Made by a program: the position numbers and the translations under genes
Assembly: GCF_050624435.1 (NCBI RefSeq)
Contig: NC_134546.1
Span: forward strand, 79,215,700-79,279,699
Direction: 5' to 3'
DNA from: Tenrec ecaudatus
Lineage: Eukaryota > Chordata > Mammalia > Afrosoricida > Tenrecidae
Length of the DNA stretch: 64,000 bases
Notes under the pieces: generated by a model
Told to the model about the DNA's origin: nothing
Seen by the model: the letters and a program-made list of their open reading frames with translations, nothing else
Databases searched by the model: none
Shown: piece by piece, positions 1 through 10,474 of the stretch
Layout of the letters: each line of letters begins with the position of its first letter
Position numbering within the stretch: position 1 is the first letter of the stretch

Positions 1-175
1 TGTTTTGCCTCAGTGTGTTGGGATCAGATCGGGTGGAATTTCCACACTGTGTCTCCAGTGTTGTCCCCTGTAGGTCTCTGGGTCAGTGAGGAATGTCGTA
101 TATCATAGGGGGGCCGGCCATAAGGTCTTCTGTGTGGATTAGCTGCTCTGAGGGGGAATTGGCATCCTTCTTAAG
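1..175 (-). repeat. LINE-like 3'-end repeat, fragment
   Basis: This matches, with divergence, the antisense element at about 20.10-20.24 kb (shared stretches around 'gcctcagtgtg' and 'gtgtctc'). The window edge cuts it. It belongs to the LINE 3'-end-like family that recurs through the window. I recognise that family from tenrec sequence by memory. Confidence 0.6.
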
Positions 176-276
176 GGGGGCGTTTTGAACCTATTTCTGA
201 GGTGTGGTCTTGCAAGCATGTCCTCAGGGGCAATCATGGACCCAGGAAAAATGGCTGACCCTCTTCTAGGAAATAG

Positions 277-278
<2 letters not shown>

Positions 279-348
<70 letters not shown>

Positions 349-494
349 TTTCTGTTTCTCCTTCTGTCTCTGTCTCTCTCTTTCTCTCTCCCTCTCTCTC
401 TCCCTCTCTCTATTTCTCCTTCTGTCTCTGTCTCTCTCTTTCTCTCTCCCTCTCTCTTTTTCTCCTTCTGTCTCTGTCTCTCTCTGTCTCCCTG
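279..494. repeat. (CT)n microsatellite and CT-rich low complexity
   Basis: A pure CT tract of about 66 bases is followed by imperfect CTCTGTCTC-like pyrimidine repeats with a longer internal period. Open frames across it on both strands (Ser/Leu-rich or Arg/Glu-rich) are artefacts of the repeat. Confidence 0.95.
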
Positions 495-905
495 TACTCC
501 ACCACCCACCCCCAGCTGCAGTAGTCTACCACCTGTGACCATAACTTCCTGTTTTGGCGCCATTTGCTTGTATACTTAGGCATCTATATCTTATGGATGA
601 GAAGGATTATATTCTGATAAAATCCACATGGTTCCCCATGTTCCTCTTAGTCTCTATGAGGTTTCACCAGTAAACTTGTTTAATAGGAAATCATTTATAT
701 TTCCAAATATTATAAATGCCCACTACTTTCCTCACGACAGAATATCTGCCCCTCAGTTATCATTCTAATAGATGGATACACAAGAAGGTGCAGTACTCTG
801 CTGATGAAAACCAGCCTAGGCCAACCCTCAACTCTAGGAGAGAGGTCACAGCCATGGGTTGCCCAGGTCTCTTCATTCACCAAACAGCTATGATTATACT
901 CAACT
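495..905. other. Unassigned spacer
   Basis: I see no gene, recombination signal or recognisable repeat here. Short open frames on both strands lack codon-like structure. Confidence 0.4.
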
Positions 906-909
906 AACA

Positions 910-1375
910 GTGGAGTTTGCTGGCCAGATTCCCTAGTTTCAATTTTAAAAATGAAAAGAATATGATGAACAAGAGAGATAAACAATGGATATGTGGATGG
1001 TTTCCTAGGGAGGATGTCTTTGTGTTTGCAGGTGTCCAGAGCAAAGTGCAGCTGGTAGAACCTGGGAGAGACTTGAGGCAGATAAGGGCCTCGCTCAGAC
1101 TCTGTTGACCTGCCTCTGAAATCAACACCAACAATTCCAACATGAATTGCATCATCCAGTGCCAGGGAAGGGCTTGCATTGCTTCTCAGTTTCTGGTACT
1201 AATGCTGGTACTAAATCCTACATACACTCGATGCATGGCTGAACTTCAGTCCCCAGAGACAATGACAATTACATTCCCCATATTCAAATGGTCAGGCTCA
1301 TAGTTAAGCATACACCCTTGGATCAGAGTAACAAAGATGCAGTAAAGGGCATCATAAAGCATCTGTATGCAAACC
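910..1375 (+). pseudogene. IGHV pseudogene, clan III (IGHV3-like)
   Basis: A decayed heavy-chain V segment. The leader exon begins at about 910, but the start codon is GTG rather than ATG. The expected donor after 'ttttaaaa' reads 'atga' instead of 'gtga'. The acceptor 'tgtttgcag' ends at 1030, followed by GVQSKVQLVEPG, typical of the leader end plus framework 1 of IGHV3. A stop follows the first conserved Cys (SLRLC then TGA). Framework 2 is unrecognisable. A framework 3 relic ('ccccagagacaatgac') lies near 1250, and a degenerate nonamer-like 'atgcaaacc' sits at 1367-1375 before the usual V 3' flank ('ctccctacaggga'). No octamer is seen upstream. The gene cannot encode a V domain. The clan III call rests on the VQLVE start and on the leader spacing. 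Confidence 0.8.
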
Positions 1376-2595
1376 TCCCTACAGGGAGAGACTGGACTTC
1401 AGTGAGTGCTCAGGACCCTCAGCCCCAGGGCTCAGTTCCAGCAGACAGAGCAGAGAGGAGTTAAAAGCTGGCTTCCTGCAGTGTCTGGGGCTTCCTCTCT
1501 ATCTTACCATTTCCCTTGAGGACTTCTCTGGAAGTGTGGGCTTGTATCAAACATTGAATTTGAAATATGTCATTGTAACATGAGGAAATGTCCTTTACTT
1601 TCCAAAGAGAAGAAGGCCAAACATGAAGGCACATCATGCAGCGGGAACAAGGCAAAGCTGAAGAACCTGTCAGCCCTATTACAAACCTGTCCCAAGTAAC
1701 TGGTATACTGGTATTGGGAGGAGAGGATACAGGACGGTTAAGATTTCTCTAAAATTTACTCAGTCTAGGGTAGACCAGCAGAAGCATATTGTTATCCTCA
1801 AGCCACAATTGGTCATCACAGCTGTCATGTGCGTCTAAAAACTAACCTGCCTAACATCCTCAGCCACTGACTGAGAGTCAGGACAGAATAGGGGATGGGC
1901 TTCAGAGGACACATTTGGGGCTCCTGGAGTAGTGTGCTCCTGTGTTTGAAGCAAGGATAGATGCTTTTTCTTGAGTAAAACTCTTCTGTACAGTTTCCCT
2001 TGTGGTGTTGATGGTATAGCCCACCAAAGTATTTATAATAGGTCAGGTTTTATATAGTATATTCATTTAAATAACTTTATCTCCTAACTTTAATTTAAAT
2101 AGAAATGAAAATCAATAAAATTCAATGCAACTTTAACTTTATTGATTTTCAGGAGACACCCAGGCACCATGTTGTGAGGAAGTTCCATCCAAAGGAGAGC
2201 TCCAGGTTCTAGAACAAGGTCCTGGCCCTCAGTCCTGTATGCATTCCTAGTTTAAGCCAGGGAAGCTAGTCAGATTTAAGACAAAGCCATCTTGGAAGAA
2301 GAGACTTCATCCATCTGGTGAGATTTTCAGTCGGGCGCTAGATAAGATCTGGAATGGGACCTTCTTCTCCATGCCATCTTTTAGTCATAGAGTCAGAAAT
2401 TTAAAAAGAAAGCAAACAATAATAAACTAGATATAATTTTAACCAACAATGTTTTATTCTTTTTTACCAATAGCACAACTTGAGCAAGTTGGATTGGATT
2501 TTCCCTGGAGTCATATTTTCTATCATTTCCACATTTAGAATATAGGGGTACTTAGTTCACCTTGATTAAATGACTGACAAATCTCATCCATGGTT
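1376..2595. other. AT-rich intergenic spacer
   Basis: The first about 70 bases resemble the 3' flank of an IGHV3 segment ('gctcaggaccctcag'). The rest, including an AT-rich part near 2040-2140, shows nothing I can assign. Confidence 0.4.
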
Positions 2596-2737
2596 GGGAC
2601 ACTGGAAAACAATTCCAGTTCAACTGACTTTAGAGTTCAAAATGTTAGTCCTTCACAGTTCAGCGAGGGACACTGGAAAACAATTCCAGTTCAACTGACT
2701 TTAGAGTTCAAAATGTTAGTCCTTCACAGTTCAGCGA
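2596..2737. repeat. Perfect 71-bp tandem duplication
   Basis: Bases 2596-2666 and 2667-2737 are identical by eye over 71 bases, beginning 'gggacactgg' and ending 'cagcga'. The identity suggests a recent duplication, or an assembly artefact. Confidence 0.93.
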
Positions 2738-4190
2738 GTACTCATGAGTTCATTCAGGATAGGTTTAGTAGACCTGATAGGGACGTTACATACAGAGGGA
2801 TAATGCCATCAAATGGCACAGAATAAGTCCCAGACCAACCACCGTCATGAAATGACCATGGCAGTCACATTCAGACAGGATGGTGACTTGGACTCATGTG
2901 CAGCTACATCACAGTGTGGAACTTACACTGCTCAGCTAACAAGTAGCAACAGAGGCTGTGAGTGTGGAGTTGGCTGAAATGACCATGATTAAGTGATACC
3001 ATATCAGTCTGCATTGGAGAACAAAACTAACTCAATGATCTCTAAGTGACCAATGTGAGTGTCCTGTGATTTTATCCTTAGATTTTGGTGAAACCTATGA
3101 TTCTTTGTTGGAAAGCAGTGACTGAGTCCCCTCTGCAAATTCTGGGTCGCAACTTTATTCTTGAATTTTCATGCTGCTTAAATATATATATCTATGTATA
3201 AGTTAAAATATTATAACCAATCAGAAAAAATGAGTGTGGTCAACCCTAATCTAGGGGGAAATAATTTTTTTTTTGAGGGAGAGAAATGAGGAAGGACTCT
3301 AAATGGGAATCGAGTGTTTTAACTGTGTGTTTACAAAGAGTTCTACTGCTTCCCGGGTCAATTTTATAACAGGTTATAAAATGAGTGAATCTTAGAATCT
3401 AGAGAATCAATTCGAGGTTTAGATCCCGGAGCAGTTATCAGAAGTCTGGACCCAGGGTACAAGTGAAGAGGCTGAATTGGGTTGGCAATGCTCACATTTT
3501 AGATGGACCAGAGTCCCCTGAGAAAGGGACATTGAAAACAGTGTCTGTGGGGTCCACTAACTTTTGAGGACTGGTTGCCTAGATGGATCTTATTTTAACC
3601 CAGAGTTAAAATAAAACCCAGACTTTTTAGTCACAGAGTTGAAACTTTTCTTTCATAGAGCCCCAATTCTCAAGATGGAAACCTCCTCACTGACTCTATG
3701 GACCCTTGAATCTCTTTATTTAAATCAAGATTGACCTCAGCTATCAGGAGCTTGGATGTGGTGCCTGTGTTATTTGTACGAGTGCTAGAGTTGGTGATGA
3801 CAGTGGCCCAAAGCAAACCCCCGAAGACGTTGGGGAGGTTGATAAGAAACTGCCAGGGTGTAAAGAAGAAAAGGCATTTGCACAGTGTGGGGTGATGAAG
3901 ATACTCTGATGTCCACCTGTTGCTTTCAACACACTATATCTTGTCTACTCTCTGGGGCACAGGACCTATAGGAGCCCAAGGCAGGGCAGGGGCTATGAGG
4001 GGCTGGAAGGAGAAACAGTGAGCTCAGAAATCCTGGGCTTTCCTTTGACTTTTCCCATACACCTCTTAGGCCAAATGATCCCTAACTATAGACTAACATG
4101 CATAAGATTCAAACAGAGTTACCTTCAATTGGGTCTGAGGAAAATGGGAGTCTGTTCACCATCATTCTCTTTTTATAAGGACAGGGCTCC
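2738..4190. other. Unassigned intergenic spacer
   Basis: No gene or confident repeat is seen. The sequence is mixed composition with short poly-T and AT tracts. It ends at the promoter of the IGHV4-like segment. Confidence 0.4.
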
Positions 4191-4195
4191 CTGAT

Positions 4196-4203
4196 ATGCA
4201 AAT
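4196..4203 (+). promoter_or_regulatory. IGHV octamer ATGCAAAT
   Basis: An exact octamer (Oct-1/Oct-2 site) lies 108 bases upstream of the leader ATG at 4311, the usual place in heavy-chain V promoters. A weak TATA-like TTAAAATA follows at 4222-4229. Confidence 0.88.
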
Positions 4204-4310
4204 CAATCACCAGGCACTAGGTTAAAATACCACCCTTGAGCACTGAAGATTATCAGTTCTCTTCTGATAGGGCTGTGGGTCTCTTGGGAAAGCACAGCTG
4301 CGGTCTAAAG

Positions 4311-4751
4311 ATGCTATTGCTATGGATTCTCCTGTGCCTGGTGACAGTTCCCCAAGGTGAGGGTCTGAGACATCAATGGGAAATCTATGGGGATGATTGT
4401 AACTGCAAATGACTAAAAGAGAGCAATTATTTTCATTTACAGGCGTCCTGTTCCAGGTGCAGCTTGAGGAGTCGGGTCCAGGACTGGTGAAACCCTCCCA
4501 GAAGCTGTGCCTCACCTGCACTGTCTCTGGTTTCTCCATCACTAGCAGTGGTTACTACTGGAGCTGGATCCGTCAGACCTCGGGGAAGGGGCTGCAGTGG
4601 ATGGGAGGGATATATTACAGTGGTGGTACATATTATAACCCGTCCTTCCAAAGCCGACTCTCCATCACCAGAGACACATCGAAGAATCAGTTTCCCTGCA
4701 GCTAAGCTCCGTGACTGCTGAGGACACGGCCATGTATTACTGTGCAAGGAG
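4311..4751 (+). pseudogene. IGHV4-like segment (clan II) with one-base frameshift
   Basis: A heavy-chain variable segment. Leader exon 4311-4356 reads MLLLWILLCLVTVPQ, a hydrophobic signal peptide, and ends at donor 'gtgag'. The acceptor AG is at 4441-4442. The V exon opens GVLF then [16 protein letters not shown], a classic IGHV4 framework 1. CDR1 is [10 protein letters not shown], the framework 2 start is WIRQ, and CDR2 includes [12 protein letters not shown]. Framework 3 starts [12 protein letters not shown], but one base is missing in 'tttccc' at 4691-4696, so the frame hits TAA at about 4703. Restoring the frame in thought gives the usual end, with Cys104 TGT at 4741 and then Ala-Arg. 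Odd: framework 1 has KLCLTC, an extra Cys three residues before Cys23. The heptamer is also altered. It is either a recent pseudogene or an intact gene with a sequencing error. Confidence 0.92.
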
Positions 4752-4790
4752 CACAGGGAGGGGAAGTCAGTGTGAGCCCAGACATAAACC
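4752..4790 (+). promoter_or_regulatory. V-type recombination signal (23-bp spacer)
   Basis: Heptamer CACAGGG (4752-4758; consensus CACAGTG, one change at position 6), a 23-base spacer, and nonamer ACATAAACC (4782-4790). The flank 'tcccctgcaggga' is typical of IGHV. The heptamer change may lower recombination, because its first three bases (intact here) matter most and the others matter to a lesser degree. Confidence 0.9.
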
Positions 4791-6068
4791 TCCCCTGCAG
4801 GGAACACATTGGGCAGTAGGGGGCGCGCAGGACCCACTGAGCACAGACACACAGCCCTAGACAGGCAGAGATGCATGACAGGGAGGATTTCCTGTTGAAA
4901 TTAAGGCTTCCTTTCCTGTCTGTCGCCCCAGGGACAGTTTTTCTTCTTTTCCTTTTCTTCTTCTTCTTCCTCTAAATTTTCTCCTCGCTGCAGACTTTAA
5001 AGGAGGGACTATCATTCTCTGTTTGCAGAACAATATTAAAGAGATTCTTACCCTTTATGATCATCCTATCTGACCTGTTTCCTTCTTGAGAGACACATTA
5101 TCATGGCATTCTCATCCTGTTACTCAAAATCTGTTGACAACGAAATACAGGCATGTACAGATTCATGTGTGCAATGCATGGTTTAACAGTCCTGAGCTCA
5201 TTGCTCTATTACAGCCCAGGGTCAGGTGTCTCACAAGGTGTCTCTCTGCATCGCTCCCTCTGCACTGTGGGTCGTGATTGACTATTCTTCTCTGAGAAAA
5301 TAATTTCGGTGACTCTGGGGCCTAAACTTGTGATATGTCCTTAGTGATGCTTGCTGCCCATTGGCTCCCTTGATGCAGAAACAAGGGTTCCAGGCATAGG
5401 AGGGTCCCTGACACTAGGAACAGGTGAATTGAATGACCTGCCTGGTCAGTGGAGTCATTAGTCAGGTCATTCACTGGAGTCACAATGAAGGGAACTCACA
5501 TGAAGGACAGCTTTGATTCCAAAAAACAGCAATTGTGTCCCAAGTGGACAAAATAACAGACTAATAGCTCAGAATGCTCTTTAGAATTGAGAACAGGGAA
5601 GATTTCACACACATTTTGCACATGTGTGCAGGAAGACCACTCTGTTTAGAGTGTCAGCAAGATAGAGAAATACCCTGAATCAGATGCGCACACAGAGTGG
5701 CTGCAAAAAGGGTCTCAAAGTTAGGATCAAGAGGGGATGGTTCAAACTTACAAGTTTATGTATTTGTTCTATAGTACACAGAGCCATTCTGAGCAAAACT
5801 GACTCAAAAGCACTTAACAACATGTCTGATGAAGTGAGGTGCAGATAATTGAGTTTAATTTTGGTCAGCCAGGTGTAATTACGAAAGAAATATATATTAT
5901 GCTATTTTTAAAAATTCAGAAACGGTTAAAATTTTAACATTTAAAATTCAATAAATATATAATTCCTAATTAATTTACAATTATATGGTTATTTAAAATC
6001 GGGAGAAAATGTAATAAATAAGTAATAAATGATATATACAAATAAAGATCATGTACATATCCACTTTC
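4791..6068. other. Intergenic spacer with TTC-rich and AT-rich tracts
   Basis: V 3'-flank sequence runs to about 4880, followed by a short TTC-rich tract (4940-4975). An AT-rich stretch occupies 5880-6060. I see no gene. Confidence 0.4.
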
Positions 6069-6165
6069 CCTGGTAGTGTAGTGTATTTTACATTTGGAAT
6101 GCTAATGGCTAGGTTGGCAGTTCAAAACCACTAGCCAGTCCAAGGAAGAAAGTTGAGGCTCTAAA
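6069..6165 (+). repeat. AfroSINE-type tRNA-derived SINE, 5' part
   Basis: Matches the AfroSINE head and body: 'ctggtagtgtagtg', 'gttcaaaaccactagcc', 'aggaagaaagttgaggct'. It is diverged and truncated. SINEs of this type are restricted to Afrotheria, which supports the species inference. Confidence 0.75.
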
Positions 6166-6424
6166 AAGATTTACAAGAACTGTAAATTATACAATCCAAA
6201 TCCATGGAGAGGGAAGTATCAGAGCTTCAATTGTGAGATTCTGGTGTGCAGAAGGCTGCAGATGACAGTGGGAGCTCAAAACTCCCTTACAGGAGCCTCA
6301 CAGGGAATAAGCCTCCTGTGATTTCCCTCTAACCATAATTGAGGAATGGAAATAATCTGGTGAACAGAGTATTGGAGAGACATCTATAGAAGAATAAAAC
6401 GATAAATTTGACTTTAATGGTTAA
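6166..6424. other. Unassigned spacer
   Basis: I see nothing recognisable between the SINE fragment and the L1-like 3' end. Confidence 0.35.
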
Positions 6425-6808
6425 CACTTATCATTTGATCTCCTTTTTGATACACTTTGTGCTTGTCTGGTTTTTAATATTTTCTGTGTTGTGGTTTTTT
6501 TTTTCTATAGGGGTTTCTGTTTCATTTTGTCATTGTTGGTAGCATTTTTTGACTCCTTGTTATGTCTCTTTCTGTTTTTCAATTTGTGAAACCCAGAATG
6601 GGTGAATCTCCAGAGGCAATAACTAGAATAAGGGTTCCTAGGGGCTATGGCAAGGTAGTGGGGAGTAAAGGGAAGTTGATATAAAGGAGTTCAAGAAAGA
6701 AGGCAGTGTTTTGAAGATGATTGTGGTAGCAATTGTACAAACTGTTTGATATGAATGAACTATAGAATTGTATGATGAATGGGCTAGGTCCTAATAAAAT
6801 GTTGGGAA
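6425..6808 (+). repeat. L1-like 3' UTR fragment
   Basis: A T-rich lead-in is followed by sequence like afrotherian L1 3' ends ('gtggtagcaattgtacaaac', then 'cctaataaaatgtt'). The end carries an AATAAA signal, so the element lies on the + strand. The family call is from memory. Confidence 0.55.
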
Positions 6809-6984
6809 AATGTTAAAGGATCTTCGTTCTTGACCAAATGTTTTAAAATATTTTTTATTTTGAATATTTTTAAAAATAAATTTTATGAAATAATGTTGCA
6901 CATGAAAAAGAGATCTAATATTAAATAATATTATCTAACATATATTTCGTAATAAAATTTGCCAATTTTTTTATTTACAAAGAT

Positions 6985-7055
6985 TTACAGTGTCTCAAAC
7001 TCTTAGGAGCAGTTATACTTTGTTATAGAGGGTTACTATGACTCAGAATTCATTT
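6985..7055 (+). repeat. AfroSINE-type SINE, 3' part
   Basis: Matches the SINE tail region: 'tttacagtgtctcaaac', 'gggttactatgactcaga'. Preceded by AT-rich sequence at 6810-6980. Confidence 0.6.
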
Positions 7056-8335
7056 GGCTTTTGTGGATTATGACTATCAAATTTCTTAATATATCTTATT
7101 TTGGTTGTTACCTCCATTTGTTTGTTTTCTGCATAGTCTGTGTTTTGCTTTATCATTTTTAATATTATTATCAGGAACTGCTCTATTTTTTCTATTAACC
7201 TGGTCTCCATAGAATTTCCTATTTGGTGTTTTTGTTTGAACAATGCCATATATTCTGTGGGACCAGGGCAGGGATGGTCGTTTGCACACATTCCTTCTTT
7301 GCACTGCAATTGAGGAACACTGTACTCTCCTCACCAGCCAAGATAAGGAAACAGGGCTGTTCTATGAGCTGAAATCTCCTGGAAGGAAGTGAGTAGGTTT
7401 TGTGGTTGTTTTGTATATTCCATGTAATGTGCATGACAATCCGTTTGGGGAATGTTAGCATGTGTTCAGCAGAGGCAGAGAGTGTGTTGTAGGTCACCAG
7501 CTGCTAACGGATGGTTTTGTGTCCAGAAGCCCTGGGAAAAATAGCCAACCTGCAAGGTCCTCACGTTCAAGAAGCCAGGCTCCCACATCTGGGCCTAAAA
7601 ACATGTGGGTCTATTATGAACTCCGATAAAAACAGTGCAGAACTTAGACTGCCTGCTTCCTCAGTTTCCAATTCTACTTCCCATCCCTTCTCCTTTGGTG
7701 AATCTGTTCACTTTTTCATATGCTAAAATTATACAATAATGCATGGCTAGTGCTCTTGTTTTAAGAGTGATTTTAGTGCACTGAAACAAATAATATATTG
7801 AATATAGACTTTACTTATTCCATTGATAATACTTTTCATATTTCAAGGTTCTGACTTATATCAAAAGCCCCTTTCCTTTTCAATATTTTAAAGTGCATTT
7901 TGAAATGTTGTTGTACCCACATGATTCCCATCAGTTTCTGACTATGTGTGAACAAATATATCTGTCATTTATTTTAAATTTGTTTTTCTCATGGTACATA
8001 TATATTCAAAAATATTTTCAGTGGCATGATATTTATCATTGTTTCAACGATTAACAACATCTGTTAATTTCCTGTCACACTTAACAGAAATTGATGAAAG
8101 AACTCCGACTTAACCCTTCCACACTTTACCATGGAATAAATTACTCTATCGATTTCTTGTTTCAATTTTTTTGAATAGAATTCTGATTTAAGTACTTTTC
8201 CCCTTCCTCTGGAAAGAAAGCAGTCTAAACTCTGTTCAATGCCCCATTGTCTTTCAGCCAGATTTTTGAAAATCAGTATTTTATTGTGGCATATCTCTCA
8301 ATCTCAGTATGTATATATATATCTATAGATCACAC
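7056..8335. other. Unassigned AT-rich intergenic spacer
   Basis: Short open frames on both strands show no recognisable protein. The sequence is AT-rich, probably old repeat debris. I see no gene. Confidence 0.35.
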
Positions 8336-8339
8336 TTCC

Positions 8340-8440
8340 TGACACTGGAACCAATTCACAGTGTTTGAAACTTGTAGCACTCTCTACATCCAAAGCTGTT
8401 CACAGTGAGGGAGAGTCAGTGAGTCCAAATGTAAAACTAA
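8340..8440 (+). pseudogene. Relic of an IGHV 3' end with heptamer
   Basis: An exact CACAGTG heptamer at 8401-8407 is followed by 'agggagagtcagtgag', close to the spacer of the neighbouring V signals ('aggggaagtcagtgtgag'), and a poor nonamer near 8431. Downstream 'gctaaggacccattagcgct' resembles the flank after V segments ('gctcaggacccactgagc'). Upstream only a vague framework 3 trace remains ('gacactggaaccaattc'). Nothing here can be translated as a V domain. Confidence 0.45.
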
Positions 8441-9285
8441 CCCCAGGGAGAAAGCTGACCTGCAGGGATGCTAAGGACCCATTAGCGCTGGACCAAGAGA
8501 AGAAAGAAGTGAGGACAGGAGCCTGGATAAGGACTGCAGTGCCTAGTCAGCTAGAACGGCTGCACTGACCACTATGGTAGCTCTACTGCCCATGGCAGAA
8601 AACCTGCTGAGACAACTCCAGGTAACACTCCTGACCAATAGTCTGAATACTTAGGGCTAGAGAAAATGTTGATGTGCGACCCACAGAAGTTGGAAGACAG
8701 TGTAAGCCCAGGAAACACCTCTCCTGTATGTGATGTGATGCTGTCAGCCGGGGGCTCTCAGAATACATTGACCCAACACCCACCCCGGGTACTAATTCAT
8801 GGGAGGAAAACTGAGTTTCTTCTTATTTCTGTGGTTTCTTTTAACCTCACAAATAGCCCTGTTGTTAGGAAACCTTTTCGTTACAACTCTAAAAGTAGAA
8901 GATAACATTGAAGTATTTTTTACCTCTTTCCAAATATTGTAAAATGTATTGGGGGGAGAAGAATTTGGGATGATATACAGTTTTTTCCCTGTGTGTTCAG
9001 ATGTACGAAAGGATTCAGGTTGACCTGGTCTTGATTCCAAAGCATGGTGAGGATAAAGATTGTCTTGAATTTCAATAGATCATTTGGGTGCTTTTGATGG
9101 GAATGCACATAAAGTTACATTGAACACGAAATCTGCACAGATATGCATATGATTGGTACAGAGAAGACCTCAGAAAGAAGACTGTTCTCACAAGGACTTC
9201 ACCGGCATCGCTTTAATAATCTGAGTCCCAGAGCTACAGGCTCCATTCAGCCCTTTCCACCTTTGCATACAAGTTCACCTTCCAC
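8441..9285. other. Intergenic spacer before the open V segment
   Basis: No gene or confident repeat is seen. It contains only short chance open frames. Confidence 0.35.
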
Positions 9286-9293
9286 ATGCAAAT
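9286..9293 (+). promoter_or_regulatory. IGHV octamer ATGCAAAT
   Basis: An exact octamer lies 94 bases upstream of the leader ATG at 9387. This spacing fits Oct-dependent heavy-chain V promoters. Confidence 0.88.
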
Positions 9294-9386
9294 ACCAGTC
9301 CCATGAAATCACAGCATACATGTACTTAAATTCGTATACCTTCTCACACTTGGGAGCATTTTCTAGGTGTCACAAATTGTATCCAC

Positions 9387-9825
9387 ATGAACATGAATTG
9401 TGTGTGGGTTTTCCTCTTTCTGGTGTCAACTCTGAGAGGTGAGTGCTTCAGAGATTCCTACATGAAGTCTGGGGATGCAGCACCTGAGCACATGACTCAC
9501 TGTGTTTCTCTTTATCCCCAGGTGTCCTGGCCCAGCTGCAGCTACAGGATTCAGGCCCTGGACTGGTAAAGCCCTCGCAGACCTTGTCTCTTATCTGTGC
9601 GGTCTCTGGATTCTCTTTAACCAGTCATGGTGTGGACTGGATCCGCCAGACTCTAGGAAAGAGACTGGAATGGGTTGGGGCAATGTGGAGTGGTGGGGGC
9701 AAAGACTATAATCCAGCTCTGCAGTCCCGAGTCAGCATCACCAGGGACACCTCCAAGAGCCAAGTTTATTTAAAACTGAGTTTTGTGAATCCTGAGGACA
9801 CAGCCATGTATTACTGTGCTAGAGA
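9387..9825 (+). CDS. IGHV segment, clan II (IGHV4/IGHV2-like), apparently functional
   Basis: A germline heavy-chain V gene that would encode the variable domain up to CDR3 after V(D)J joining. Leader exon 9387-9438 reads [17 protein letters not shown] and ends at 'gtgagt'. The intron is 83 bases. The V exon starts at 9522 after 'tatccccag'. The mature part opens [20 protein letters not shown], with the first Cys at residue 22 (IMGT 23), Trp36 (WIRQ) and Glu-Trp-Val-Gly before CDR2. CDR2 is [14 protein letters not shown], framework 3 is [13 protein letters not shown], and the second Cys is at residue 95 (TGT at 9815), followed by Ala-Arg. There is no stop or frameshift, and length and spacing are normal. 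Framework 1 looks IGHV4-like, while CDR1 ([10 protein letters not shown]) and CDR2 resemble mouse IGHV2. Odd: the leader is more like clan I leaders than IGHV4. A second ATG at 9393 is a possible start. Octamer, splice sites and recombination signal are all in place. Function is inferred, not shown. Confidence 0.93.
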
Positions 9826-9864
9826 CACAGTGATGGGAAGTCAGTGTGAGCCCAGACACAAACC
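9826..9864 (+). promoter_or_regulatory. V-type recombination signal (23-bp spacer), consensus
   Basis: Perfect heptamer CACAGTG (9826-9832), a 23-base spacer and nonamer ACACAAACC (9856-9864). This is the best recombination signal in the window and directly follows the Cys-Ala-Arg codons. Confidence 0.95.
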
Positions 9865-10160
9865 TTAGTACATCAGGTCATGCTTTCAGCAGATGTGACA
9901 GAGACAAATCAGTGATGTTTTCCTCTCAGAAGCTGTGGTTTCCCCACCTTGTCAGCACCTCTCTAAGGACCACCAGGCACAGACTCTAGAGAATCTTCAT
10001 TTATCTCAACTTGCCTTTTTTTCAGTGAAATAGCCTTTGACTGTTTCACCTTTTATGCAAAGGCAGACTTCAAAGTAATAGGTATCGATGAGATCTCAGT
10101 TTACAATTCAGAGTATTAGTCAGTGCTGTGTGTTGTCAAAGTTAGAAATATTAAAAAAAA
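9865..10160. other. V 3' flank and spacer
   Basis: No gene is seen. The conserved flank normally found after V signals is short here. Confidence 0.4.
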
Positions 10161-10164
10161 AACT

Positions 10165-10330
10165 CACTGCCATGTAGTTGATGACAATTTATAGTGACGC
10201 TCCTGTGGGTTTCTGAGATTCTAACTGCTTATGGGAGTAGAAAGCCCTGTCTTTCTTCTTTGGAGTGGGCACTGGCATGCAGATCACAGCACAATACACG
10301 ACCACTATGCCACCAGCCTTTATAAAAATA
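10165..10330 (-). repeat. AfroSINE-type SINE, antisense
   Basis: The complement of the SINE body is visible: 'gatgacaatttatagtgac', 'tgggagtagaaagcc', 'actatgccaccagcc' near the head. It is diverged. Confidence 0.65.
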
Positions 10331-10474
10331 TTAATGCAGGAAAAATTCTCATGTGAGCTCCAAATTGTCTCCAAGCCATCAGGTGAATGTTCAATGTTTT
10401 CATTCCAGTGAATGCTCTTAAGTGTACATTATGTAATGATTTGAACTTATAATGATCTGGACCATATTGAATAC

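Noticed and set aside
185..563. Ser/Leu-rich and Arg/Glu-rich frames
   Set aside because: They are translations of the CT microsatellite.
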